A stretch of DNA of 12,130 bases from Clostridiales bacterium (GCA_021203685.1 JAJQAS010000144.1:1-12130); one strand, 5' to 3'. Positions 1-6,282 are shown, numbered from the stretch's first letter. A program made the numbers and translations. Notes: generated by a model not told the origin, from the sequence alone.

Positions 1-55
1 CACAGCCCTTGGAGTGGGGCTATAAAAACTACTACTCTATAATACAAGGAATGAG

Positions 56-1174
56 ATGAACAGCAGGGCCTGGAGTTCTCCCAGCTGGTATATCCAGGGG
101 CCGGGTGAGGCCGAACGGCTGGCGGAGCACATACAGAAATACGGCGACAGAGGCTTCGCCGTCATCGACGGCTTCTTCTACCCCACCTATTCCTGCCGCT
201 TTTCTGCCTCTTTCAAAGAGCGGGGGCTGGCCTTCGCTCCGTTCCGGTACGAGACAGAGGTGACCTATGCGCTGATCGATGCGGCGGAGGCCCAGGCGCG
301 GGCCTTCGGCGCCAACGTCGTCGTCGGCATGGGAGGCGGGAAGGCGCTGGACACGGCGAAAGCCGTGGCAAGTCGCCTGAGCGTTCCCCTGGTGGTCATT
401 CCCACCAGCGCTTCCACTGACGCCCCCACCAGCGCCATGTCCATCTACTACAACGAGCGGCACGAGAAGATCGGGTATGAATACTTTTCCAAAAACCCCG
501 ACCTGGTGCTGGTGGACAGCCAAATCATCGCCGACGCCCCGCCCCGCTTTCTGGCGGCGGGCATGGGCGACGCCCTGGCCGCCGTGTTTGAGGCCCGGGC
601 GTCGCAAAAAACCGGCAGTCCCAACTACGTCTGCACAGATACTGGCAGTTATCAGGGTACGGACAGCGCCATGCTGCTGGCGGAGGGCGCTTACCGGATC
701 TTGCTGCGGGATGGTTATACTGCCCTACAGGACAACCGGCGTCATCAGGTGACAGAGGCGCTCCAGCGGGTCATCGAGGCCAACACGCTGATGAGCGGCA
801 TCGGCTTTGAGAACATCGGCTGCGCCGCCGCCCACTCCATCTATAACGGTCTGTCCTGCATGGAAGGGACAAAACCCATGCTCCACGGGGAGATGGTGGC
901 CTTCGGCGTCCTCTGCGAACTGTTTTTTGAAGCCGCACCCCGGGAGCAAATTGAAACTGTCGCCGCATTTCTGCACAGCGTCGGCCTGCCGCTGACCCTG
1001 GCCGAAATGGGCTTTGACAACAGCTCGGAAACCATTTCCCGGATCGTGCACCATACGGAACAGACAGAGTGGACCCGGGAACTGGGCGTTGTGACTGACG
1101 AAACCGCCGCGCGCGCGGTTGCCCAGGCGGACGCCTTCGGACAGACATTTTTGAGCCGGGTGACTATCACATGA
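56..1174 (+). CDS. gldA: Glycerol dehydrogenase-family protein (iron-containing alcohol dehydrogenase superfamily)
   Basis: A 372-residue cytoplasmic enzyme of the group III/iron-type alcohol dehydrogenases, expected to oxidise glycerol to dihydroxyacetone with NAD+. The nucleotide-binding segment GMGGGKALDTAK lies at residues 91-102, and PTSASTDAPTSA at 116-127 is the usual glycerol dehydrogenase signature. The three metal ligands expected for the family are present: Asp172 (GMGDAL), His260 (AAHSIYNGL) and His277 (MLHGEMVAFG). Length is normal for the family. The start at 56 is preceded by AGGA at 47-50, five bases away; the ATG at 51 is followed at once by a stop and is not used. The stop overlaps the surE-like start (ATGA, 1171-1174), so the two are probably translationally coupled. 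Substrate is not certain: relatives act on other small polyols, and the partner phosphatase hints at a phosphorylated metabolite. The family assignment is firm, the substrate is inference. Confidence 0.88.
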   Translation: MNSRAWSSPSWYIQGPGEAERLAEHIQKYGDRGFAVIDGFFYPTYSCRFSASFKERGLAFAPFRYETEVTYALIDAAEAQARAFGANVVVGMGGGKALDTAKAVASRLSVPLVVIPTSASTDAPTSAMSIYYNERHEKIGYEYFSKNPDLVLVDSQIIADAPPRFLAAGMGDALAAVFEARASQKTGSPNYVCTDTGSYQGTDSAMLLAEGAYRILLRDGYTALQDNRRHQVTEALQRVIEANTLMSGIGFENIGCAAAHSIYNGLSCMEGTKPMLHGEMVAFGVLCELFFEAAPREQIETVAAFLHSVGLPLTLAEMGFDNSSETISRIVHHTEQTEWTRELGVVTDETAARAVAQADAFGQTFLSRVTIT

Positions 1175-1965
1175 AACCGCTCATTTTGCTCACCAATGAC
1201 GATGGCATCCACTCCCCCGGCCTGATGGCCGCGGCGGAGGCCCTCGCCGGGCTGGGGCGTTTGCTGATTGCCGCGCCCCAAACCCAACAGACCGCCATGG
1301 GTCGCTCCTTCCCCCGGACAGACGATTTGGGTATTTTAGAGCGTGTTGCTGACTTTGACGGCCTGCCCGATGCGGAGGGTTGGGCGGTTCACGGCTCCCC
1401 CGCATGGTCTGTGGCCTATGGGGTGCTTGAGCTGGCCGGGGAGCGCCCGGCTCTCTGTGTCAGCGGCATCAACTACGGTGAAAACATGGGGCAGACCATC
1501 GGCTACAGCGGCACCCTGGGCGCTGCCTTTGAGGCCAACAGCTACGGCATCCCCTCCGTGGCCCTGTCGCTGGAGACATCCCCGATGGAGTATTACGCCA
1601 CCGATTTCCCCTCTCAGGACTGGTCCAGCGCCCAGGCAGCCCTGCGAAAATGGGCTGGATGGATGCTGTCTTTTGGCTCCACACCTCCGGCGGACACGCT
1701 GAACATTAACCTCCCAGCCATTCCGCTCCCGCCCTCCCGGTACCATATCACTCACCAGAGTCGGCAAACTCATCTGGTTTTTCAACCGCCAGGGCCAAGG
1801 GATCGTTCTCAGCCTTTCCAGCTCCGGTTCCTGCGGCAGGTCGATGCGGCAGCATTGGAGCCGGACAGCGATCTCTACGCTGTCTGTGTGGAACGGGTCA
1901 CATCGGTAACACCGATGCAGTGCGGTTTCAGCTGTGGGTGGAGAAGAGACCCTGGCCCCATATAA
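1171..1965 (+). CDS. surE: SurE-type 5'/3'-nucleotidase (acid phosphatase), divergent
   Basis: A 264-residue SurE-family phosphatase, a metal-dependent cytoplasmic enzyme that dephosphorylates nucleoside monophosphates and, in some members, short polyphosphate. The N-terminal LLTNDDGIHSPGL motif gives the metal-binding Asp10 and Asp11, SGINYGEN (98-105) gives the metal-binding Asn101, and the family C-terminal VTSVTP motif is present near the end. Deviations from the usual pattern are visible: the loop that normally carries QSG reads QQTAMGRS, with Thr41 about where the metal-binding Ser is expected, and the GTPADCV block reads GSPAWSV. The protein therefore belongs to a divergent branch, and its natural substrate cannot be read from sequence. 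It overlaps the dehydrogenase gene by four bases and has no separate strong ribosome binding site, consistent with coupled translation. The stop is followed 19 bases later by a terminator-like hairpin. Confidence 0.85.
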   Translation: MKPLILLTNDDGIHSPGLMAAAEALAGLGRLLIAAPQTQQTAMGRSFPRTDDLGILERVADFDGLPDAEGWAVHGSPAWSVAYGVLELAGERPALCVSGINYGENMGQTIGYSGTLGAAFEANSYGIPSVALSLETSPMEYYATDFPSQDWSSAQAALRKWAGWMLSFGSTPPADTLNINLPAIPLPPSRYHITHQSRQTHLVFQPPGPRDRSQPFQLRFLRQVDAAALEPDSDLYAVCVERVTSVTPMQCGFSCGWRRDPGPI

Positions 1966-1984
1966 TGGTTAATGTTCGTTTAAA

Positions 1985-2024
1985 AAGGGAGCGTTGCAGA
2001 ACAGGAAAACTGCAACGCTCCTTT
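1985..2024 (+). terminator. Hairpin ending the gldA-surE operon
   Basis: GGAGCGTTGCA at 1988-1998 pairs perfectly with TGCAACGCTCC at 2011-2021. The stem extends by a G-T and two A-T pairs to 1985/2024, with a 12-base loop. It starts 19 bases after the surE stop. The following bases are only moderately T-rich (TTTAACGCTCTCTTTCTT), so it is a plausible but not ideal intrinsic terminator. Confidence 0.65.
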
Positions 2025-2097
2025 AACGCTCTCTTTCTTGTAGCCTATATTTTCCTAAATTACAATAGTTTTTCCGTGATGTTCATTGGTAGATGCA

Positions 2098-2146
2098 TAT
2101 GGGTTTCACGGAGGGAGGGCGCAGCCCGACCGGAGAGAAACCCATA
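2098..2146. repeat. Palindromic intergenic repeat at the edge of the broken dctP
   Basis: Ten-base perfect inverted arms TATGGGTTTC (2098-2107) and GAAACCCATA (2137-2146) enclose a G-rich core with its own small stem, GGGC/GCCC (2117-2120, 2124-2127). The element sits about 15 bases before the point where recognisable DctP sequence begins. The core GAGGGAGGGCGCAGCCCGA resembles a segment near 8491-8516 (GAGGCGGAAGCGCAGCCGGGA), suggesting a dispersed palindromic repeat family. The remaining sequence between the surE hairpin and this repeat (2025-2097) shows nothing I can name. Confidence 0.5.
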
Positions 2147-2161
2147 CGGGCGGCTGCTTAG

Positions 2162-2431
2162 CTGGTCATGAGTCCTGCCACTTGGACCTCTCTGGGGGAA
2201 GAATACCAACAGATTTTCACAGAGGTCATGGAGGAATGCAGCATTTCCGAGCGTGAACTGAGTCGGGAGATGGACGCTGAAGCCATCGACCAGCTGGAAG
2301 AACAGGGGATGACCGTCACTTATCCCGATAAGCAGGAATTTATTGATAAGGCAGCGGAATTGCACGAGGAATGGGAAGTCGAGTACGACGATATTATCAC
2401 CAGAGTCCGCGAATTGGGCGTTTCAGAATAG
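2162..2431 (+). pseudogene. DctP C-terminal remnant (TRAP transporter solute-binding protein)
   Basis: The reading frame encodes the last 85-90 residues of a DctP-family TRAP substrate-binding protein. The pattern is the typical C-terminal one: a W-x-S-L turn followed by EEYQQIF, an amphipathic helix, a GMTVTYPD strand-and-loop, and a closing helix with EEWEVEYDDII. Two facts argue for truncation. Family-like sequence (LVMSPATWTSL) extends two codons upstream of the first ATG at 2168 before meeting TAG at 2159. There is also no signal peptide or ligand-binding N-terminal lobe. The usual length is about 330-350 residues. A palindromic repeat lies immediately upstream. The remnant is followed after nine bases by the DctQ/DctM chimera, which preserves the normal TRAP gene order. 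It may still be translated from 2168 but cannot bind substrate. Confidence 0.72.
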
Positions 2432-2440
2432 GAGGAACCT

Positions 2441-2668
2441 ATGGAAAAGCTAATTTCGGTTTTTAAAAAGCTGCAAAAGGTCAACACTGTCGTGCTTGGC
2501 GCAGCTCTGCTTGCCATGGTCGCCGTCGGGTTTTGCAGACTTTCTGTCGGTTTGTTGATGGCTGGCGTTATTCCGGGCATCATGTGCTGCGTGTTCCTCT
2601 GCATCTATGCCTACTTCAAGGCGAAAAAAATGCCAAAAGCACGAGTTTCTCATTTCCTGCGCTTTTGA
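2441..2668 (+). pseudogene. DctQ-DctM fusion remnant (TRAP transporter membrane subunits)
   Basis: A 75-residue ORF with a good ribosome binding site (AGGAGG at 2430-2435) directly after the DctP remnant. Residues 1 to about 34 (MEKLISVFKKLQKVN followed by a hydrophobic helix) look like the start and first membrane helix of the small TRAP subunit DctQ. From about residue 35 it reads GLLMAGVIPGIMCC then a second helix ending in YFKAKK, which matches the mid-protein AGIxPG...Y..AKK region of the large subunit DctM. The simplest reading is a deletion from early dctQ into the middle of dctM that happened to keep the frame. The result has two predicted membrane helices and no transport path. It ends ten bases before the convergent beta-galactosidase stop. 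Assignment rests on motif recall, not a search. Confidence 0.65.
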
Positions 2669-2678
2669 GTATCCATGT

Positions 2679-4733
2679 TCAAATCTCACAGACGGTGACG
2701 CCATAAGCGGGCAGGGTATGCGTCCCGGCGGACAGCTTTTCCCCGGTGAAGAGAGAAACAGCTTCCTGTTTCAACGTGAAGGAGACTGGACCGGGCTGGT
2801 AATTCAACAGGAACAGATATCGTTTTTCTTTGGTCTCCCGAACGACCAGTTCCAACTCCTTCGGTGCGTCGACGATTTGGCGGTATGGTTCCAGGACCCC
2901 GACGTAGTCCAGCAGCTGTCGCACCGATTCCCGGCAAAAGGCCGCGCCAAAATGGAGCACCCGTCCGTTCCCCACGGGGCGCTCAGTGAGTGCGGCCTCA
3001 CCCTGATAGTAGCTGTTCTGATAGCGCGCCAATACATTTGTCCCCTCCAGCGGGGTCAAAATGTCATTGAACAACGGTGTGTCCAGCCGGTTTCCGTTCC
3101 ACTCGGCCCAGGTGGGTTCCTCCGCCGGACTGGTAAAGGTGAAGTCGTGAATGTCAGTCCCCGTGAGGGGCTGCAGCAGACCGGGCTGGGGCAGCATCAC
3201 GCAATGGCCCTGCGGATTTTTATACCCTGCCCGGCATCCAAGGATCAGTGTGCCGCCCTGTTTTACATACGCCTCCAACAGCGCCGCACGGCCCTCGTCC
3301 ATGATGACCGGATGGGGATAGATCAGCACCGGATAAGCGGACAACTCCTCCTCTGTGGTCGTCTCCTGCAAGTAGACAACATCATACGGTGTATGATACA
3401 GCTCTGAGGCAGCAAAGATCTCTGGCTCGCTCTGCCATGTCAGTCGGCGGTGCCAGCTGTCCACCTCTGCGTCCCACTCGTTGTCGTAATCCTTGAGCAC
3501 CGCAAACTGCGCCGCATAGCGGCTGCCGCAGAGAGGCTGGAGCGCCTGCAGCTGCCGGTGAAAACGTTTGACCTCTTCCAGTTTCCGGTTGTCCCGGTTG
3601 TCGTAATCCAGAATCCCGTGCCAGTAGATCTCCGTTCCACGGGTGGCTGTGCGCCAACGGAAAAAGGAGATGTAATCCGCGCCGTGGGCCACGCTTTGCA
3701 TTGCCCACAGCGTCAGCTGTCCGGGACGGGGCGCAGGCCCCTCCATCCGCGTTGTCCAGCCGTTTGCACCGGACTGTTGCTCCATGACGCCGAAATGGGG
3801 GCAAATGGAACGCACTTCGTTCAGATGAGAGGACCAGCGGCGGTCGTTCAGATCCTGTGCGTGGAGCGGGTCCCGGTCCAGCCCGAAGGCGAAGGACGGA
3901 TAGGAGTCATAGGTGTAGACATCCAGGCTGTCCCTCTGCATCTTGTGGTTGTCCATATGGCCAAAGCGCCCGTTGGTGGTGATAAACACCCCTTCGGGGA
4001 TGTATTTCCGCAAAATCGTCGCCTGCATTTGGCAGAAGCCGGTCACGCTGTCCGAAATGAACCGGTAGTAGTCCAGCATCTGGTGGGGGTTCTCCTGTTC
4101 GCCGGGCAGCGTCCGGGGCAGATGGACCTCTTCCCATGACGTATACGTCTGGTTCCAGAAGGCGGTCCCCCAGCTGTCGTTCAGCGTCTCCAACGTCCGG
4201 TATTTCTCCCGCACGAAGGCGCGGAACGCCTCATCGTCCGCCGCAGAATAGAACTCGTTGACCTCACAGTTCAATTCATTGTCGATCTGCCATCCGACGA
4301 TGGCGGGATGGGCGCCGATGTGAGCGGCGATCTGCTCCACAATGCGGCTGCACAATTCCCGATATTTGGGTGAGTTGTAGTTGTAGTGACGCCGCCCACC
4401 GTGCCGGTACAGCACGCCGTCCTTCCGGGCGTTCAACACCTCCGGGTAACGCTCTGTCAGCCATGCCGGCGGCGTAGCGGTGGGCGTGCCGAAGATCACT
4501 TTCATTCCTTTTTGCTGCGCCAGATCCAGAAAACGGTCAAAAAACGCAAACGTAAAGGTTCCTTCCGTGGGTTCAAACTTGCTCCACGCAAATTCTCCGA
4601 TGCGGATAACAGAGATGCCTGCCTCCAGCATCCGGTCTAAATCGCGTTCCCAAAGAGATTCGTCCCACTGCTCCGGATAGTAGCAGGTCCCCATGGTCAT
4701 CTCGGTCCACTGGAAGGTTTGTTGCTTGCTCAT
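2679..4733 (-). CDS. bgaA: Beta-galactosidase, glycoside hydrolase family 42
   Basis: A 684-residue GH42 beta-galactosidase, the full length for the family, without a signal peptide, so it acts in the cytoplasm on imported galactosides. The TIM barrel begins with GTCYYPEQWDESLWERDLDRM, a GH42 hallmark. The acid/base is Glu153 in GWQIDNE and the nucleophile is Glu318 in FGVMEQQSG. The trimerisation (glutamine-amidotransferase-like) domain follows from about residue 400, and the short C-terminal beta domain ends in the last 60 residues. AAGGAG lies eight bases upstream of the ATG. The preceding regulator fusion ends three bases before this start, and in its undisturbed frame would overlap it by ATGA. 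It is the last and only intact gene of what was a sugar-uptake operon, so it either depends on another transporter or is itself on the way out. Confidence 0.95.
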   Translation of the reverse strand: MSKQQTFQWTEMTMGTCYYPEQWDESLWERDLDRMLEAGISVIRIGEFAWSKFEPTEGTFTFAFFDRFLDLAQQKGMKVIFGTPTATPPAWLTERYPEVLNARKDGVLYRHGGRRHYNYNSPKYRELCSRIVEQIAAHIGAHPAIVGWQIDNELNCEVNEFYSAADDEAFRAFVREKYRTLETLNDSWGTAFWNQTYTSWEEVHLPRTLPGEQENPHQMLDYYRFISDSVTGFCQMQATILRKYIPEGVFITTNGRFGHMDNHKMQRDSLDVYTYDSYPSFAFGLDRDPLHAQDLNDRRWSSHLNEVRSICPHFGVMEQQSGANGWTTRMEGPAPRPGQLTLWAMQSVAHGADYISFFRWRTATRGTEIYWHGILDYDNRDNRKLEEVKRFHRQLQALQPLCGSRYAAQFAVLKDYDNEWDAEVDSWHRRLTWQSEPEIFAASELYHTPYDVVYLQETTTEEELSAYPVLIYPHPVIMDEGRAALLEAYVKQGGTLILGCRAGYKNPQGHCVMLPQPGLLQPLTGTDIHDFTFTSPAEEPTWAEWNGNRLDTPLFNDILTPLEGTNVLARYQNSYYQGEAALTERPVGNGRVLHFGAAFCRESVRQLLDYVGVLEPYRQIVDAPKELELVVRETKEKRYLFLLNYQPGPVSFTLKQEAVSLFTGEKLSAGTHTLPAYGVTVCEI

Positions 4734-4736
4734 ACG

Positions 4737-5369
4737 TCATTCTCCTTTTGGGTTTGGGTAGTTGGGATGCGGAAGGAAATACAGGTCCCCCCGGTTGAGG
4801 GCACTCTGAATGTTGAACTGACATGCCTCGCCATAGAGCAGATGGAGTCGGCGGTACACATTTTTTAATCCGATGGAGTGATGGGGCTTCATGTCCTCGC
4901 ACTGTCGAAGCAGCGCCCGCACCTGTTTCTCAGACATACCTCTGCCGGTGTCGGATACCGAGACCAGCAACCACTCCCCCTCCTTTTGGATGGAAATGGA
5001 CAGCTGACCCCCGCCGTTTTGATTTTCCAAGCCGTGCATGATGCTATTTTCCGCCAGTGGCTGGAGCAGGTATTCATAGACCCCCGTGCGCATGGTATCC
5101 CGTGCATATTCAAATTCAGGATACCCGGCGAGGATCACCACAGCAGTGTCCAACGACCGTTCCTTGACCATGGCGGCCAACTCCAGCTCGCTCATGCCCG
5201 GCATCTTCACATCCACGATAACAAGGTCGATGGGGGTAGAGAGCAACAGCTCCTGAGCTTCCACGCCGTTCTGGATTGTGTATACATCCGTAACGCCGAT
5301 AGAGGCCCAGTCCAGGCTTTGCAGCCCCCGCCAGATCAGACGCTCATCATCCGCAATCAATACTGTCAT
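4737..5369 (-). CDS. Response-regulator receiver fused to a histidine-kinase ATPase end (deletion chimera, frameshifted C-terminus)
   Basis: Residues 1-103 are a YesN-type receiver domain: acidic pair Asp7/Asp8 (ADDE), phospho-acceptor Asp53 (VIVDVKMPGM), and the end GVYEYLL-PL. At LLQPL the sequence passes without a linker into the HATPase of a YesM-type sensor kinase: N box PLAENSIMHGLE (104-115), G1 box DTGRGM (140-145), G2 SIGLKNVYRRL (165-175). The DNA-binding part of the regulator and the sensor and His-bearing parts of the kinase are missing. Receiver ends read LLKPL and kinase N boxes LLQPLxEN, so the join lies in shared sequence. The receiver Lys is thereby Gln103, and the conserved Ser/Thr is Ala81. 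After residue 193 the frame is shifted by an extra G (see findings). It could neither bind DNA nor autophosphorylate in the usual way. Ribosome binding site is weak. Confidence 0.82.
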   Translation of the reverse strand: MTVLIADDERLIWRGLQSLDWASIGVTDVYTIQNGVEAQELLLSTPIDLVIVDVKMPGMSELELAAMVKERSLDTAVVILAGYPEFEYARDTMRTGVYEYLLQPLAENSIMHGLENQNGGGQLSISIQKEGEWLLVSVSDTGRGMSEKQVRALLRQCEDMKPHHSIGLKNVYRRLHLLYGEACQFNIQSALNRGDLYFLPHPNYPNPKGE

Positions 5370-5441
5370 ATTTGAAGACTACATTCGTCCTTGTATACAC
5401 TCCCACCTTTAATATACCATATTTTTCGGAACAACAAAAGG

Positions 5442-5550
5442 CCCTGTCCTGAGATTGTCCCGTTGTTGATAATTCGGAGCTGCTCCGGAAGAGCAGCCCC
5501 GAACCAGAACGGAAAACACCGAATGTGTTTACAGAATTACAGGGGCAGGG
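5442..5550 (-). other. Nested inverted repeats, possible three-way-junction RNA element between permease remnant and regulator
   Basis: An outer pairing of CCCTGTCCTG (5442-5451) with CAGGGGCAGGG (5540-5550, one bulge) encloses two hairpins. One is TTCGGAGCTGCTC (5473-5485) with GAGCAGCCCCGAA (5491-5503), which has one A-C mismatch and a five-base loop. The other is AAACAC (5514-5519) with GTGTTT (5525-5530). On the minus strand the outer stem is followed by CCTTTTGTTG, so the strong hairpin may also serve as an intercistronic terminator for the truncated permease. No known riboswitch class is recognised. The rest of the 5370-5570 gap holds only the AT-rich leader of the regulator gene (about 5371-5430). 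Confidence 0.4.
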
Positions 5551-5569
5551 ATGATGTAGTGTCAGCGTT

Positions 5570-5656
5570 TTATCCCTTGACGGCGCCTGCCACCATGCCC
5601 TCCATAATGTTCTTATGCAGCAAAATGTAGACGACAATGCTGGGGATGATAGGCGT
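5570..5656 (-). pseudogene. ABC sugar permease (MalG-like) C-terminal remnant
   Basis: Read on the minus strand, the frame ending in TAA at 5572-5570 encodes PIIPSIVVYILLHKNIMEGM followed by VAGAVKG. This is the invariant end of the second inner-membrane permease of CUT1 carbohydrate ABC transporters, whose last residues are typically G-x-x-x-GAVKG. Only the last 25-29 residues remain, covering half of the final membrane helix and the tail. Upstream it runs directly into the binding-protein remnant in a different frame. It shows that the operon once encoded a CUT1 importer delivering sugar to the GH42 enzyme downstream. The fragment is too short for a homology-only gene caller to report. Confidence 0.72.
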
Positions 5657-5774
5657 CGGACGTGGTGCCGACCATCATGATTTCCAGCGTCTCGCCGGTG
5701 CTGCTGGTGGAGTTGCCCGCCGTCGAGCTGTCAGATGTGGAGCTGGAGCTGCCGCCGCAGGCCGCGAGGCTCAT
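5651..5774 (-). pseudogene. Extracellular sugar-binding lipoprotein remnant (lipobox region)
   Basis: The minus-strand frame reads MSLAACGGSSSS, a Ser/Thr-rich linker, then TLEIMMVGTTSDA. The LAAC-GG lipobox followed by a low-complexity linker and a first beta strand is the standard N-terminus of a Gram-positive ABC sugar-binding lipoprotein. The hydrophobic signal helix that should precede LAAC is gone, replaced by sequence belonging to the leader of the oppositely oriented small ORF. The C-terminal side breaks off after about 40 residues and continues as the permease tail in another frame. Both edges are therefore deletion or rearrangement joints. About 380 residues of a normal binding protein are missing. 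Confidence 0.7.
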
Positions 5775-5808
5775 GCTCGGATGCCTGCCGGAAGGAGGGA
5801 GAAAACCA

Positions 5809-5994
5809 ATGAGAGATGAGTGGAGCAGTTTTGCCGACCTGTTGGCTGATTTGATCACAAAATATGCAGCGGAGATTGACATTGATTCCCTGCCTGACCC
5901 GGATATGTCGGCCAGTCCTCCCCAAAAGGAAACGATTATGGATCTTTCCGCAAATTCCGCTGCATTGGAGGTTGAAAACGGTCTAGCAGAATGA
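5809..5994 (+). CDS. Small acidic protein of unknown function (61 residues)
   Basis: A 61-residue ORF starting MRDEWSSFADLLADLITKYA with a strong ribosome binding site, AAGGAGG at 5792-5798, ten bases before the ATG. The first 22 residues form a plausible amphipathic helix. The rest is acidic and proline/serine-rich (LPDPDMSASPPQKE) and probably disordered. There are no cysteines, membrane helices or catalytic motifs. It lies between the broken sugar-transport operon (opposite strand) and a perfect hairpin followed by the RhuM remnant. I do not recognise the family. The good ribosome binding site, the coherent helix and the acidic composition support a real gene, but it could also be an N-terminal relic of something longer. 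Confidence 0.55.
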   Translation: MRDEWSSFADLLADLITKYAAEIDIDSLPDPDMSASPPQKETIMDLSANSAALEVENGLAE

Positions 5995-6023
5995 TATAAT
6001 AATTCGTGAAAAGAGTGTCCAAA

Positions 6024-6062
6024 CTCAGCAGAGAAATGCTTTTTTCGCATTTCTCTGCTGAG
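6024..6062. repeat. Perfect 16-bp inverted repeat with T-rich loop
   Basis: CTCAGCAGAGAAATGC (6024-6039) and GCATTTCTCTGCTGAG (6047-6062) are perfect reverse complements separated by a seven-base loop (six T and one C). The structure lies 29 bases after the stop of the small ORF and 26 bases before the RhuM remnant start. No T tract follows the right arm, so it is not a standard intrinsic terminator. It may be a transcript-stabilising or attenuating hairpin, or the trace of a mobile element. Confidence 0.7.
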
Positions 6063-6088
6063 ACTCCCGAAGATGACGAGGTGAGCAT

Positions 6089-6282
6089 ATGAACGCCCAG
6101 GAAAACAGAGACAATCCATCGGAAATTATCATATACAAAACGGAAGACGGCGTGACCAAATCGAGACGACCTTTGACGGGGACACCGTCTGGCTGTCCAT
6201 AGATCAAATGGCGGAGCTGTTCCAGAGAGATAAATCAACGATTTCAAGGCATATCAGGAATATTTTCACAGAGGGTGAGCTT
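6089..6282 (+). pseudogene. RhuM-family protein N-terminal remnant, frameshifted
   Basis: From ATG 6089 (ribosome binding site GAGGTGA at 6078-6084) the frame reads MNAQENRDNPSEIIIYKTED then GVTK and then loses sense, stopping at 6200-6202. Shifting back one base at 6160 restores IETTFDGDTVWLSIDQMAEL and then FQRDKSTISRHIRNIFTEGE. This is the well-known N-terminal domain of RhuM (virulence-associated, PF13310-type) proteins: EIxIYxTEDG, TVWLxxxQMAELF, and a helix-turn-helix-like segment ending in IRNIFxEGEL. Full-length RhuM proteins are roughly 300 residues; only about 65 remain. At GEL the sequence passes into an unrelated SRA-type protein in another frame. One base lost after ACC AAA explains the frameshift. 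Function of RhuM proteins is poorly understood, and none can be expected from this piece. Confidence 0.72.

Noticed and set aside
38..43. Perfect TATAAT as a -10 box for the gldA operon
   Set aside because: Transcription would start at about 50, after the Shine-Dalgarno and six bases before ATG 56, and no -35 hexamer is well placed. Left unannotated.
2607..4139. Plus-strand ORFs of 266 and 229 codons within the GH42 region
   Set aside because: They lie opposite an intact 684-residue GH42 gene with all catalytic residues, and their own peptides show no family features.
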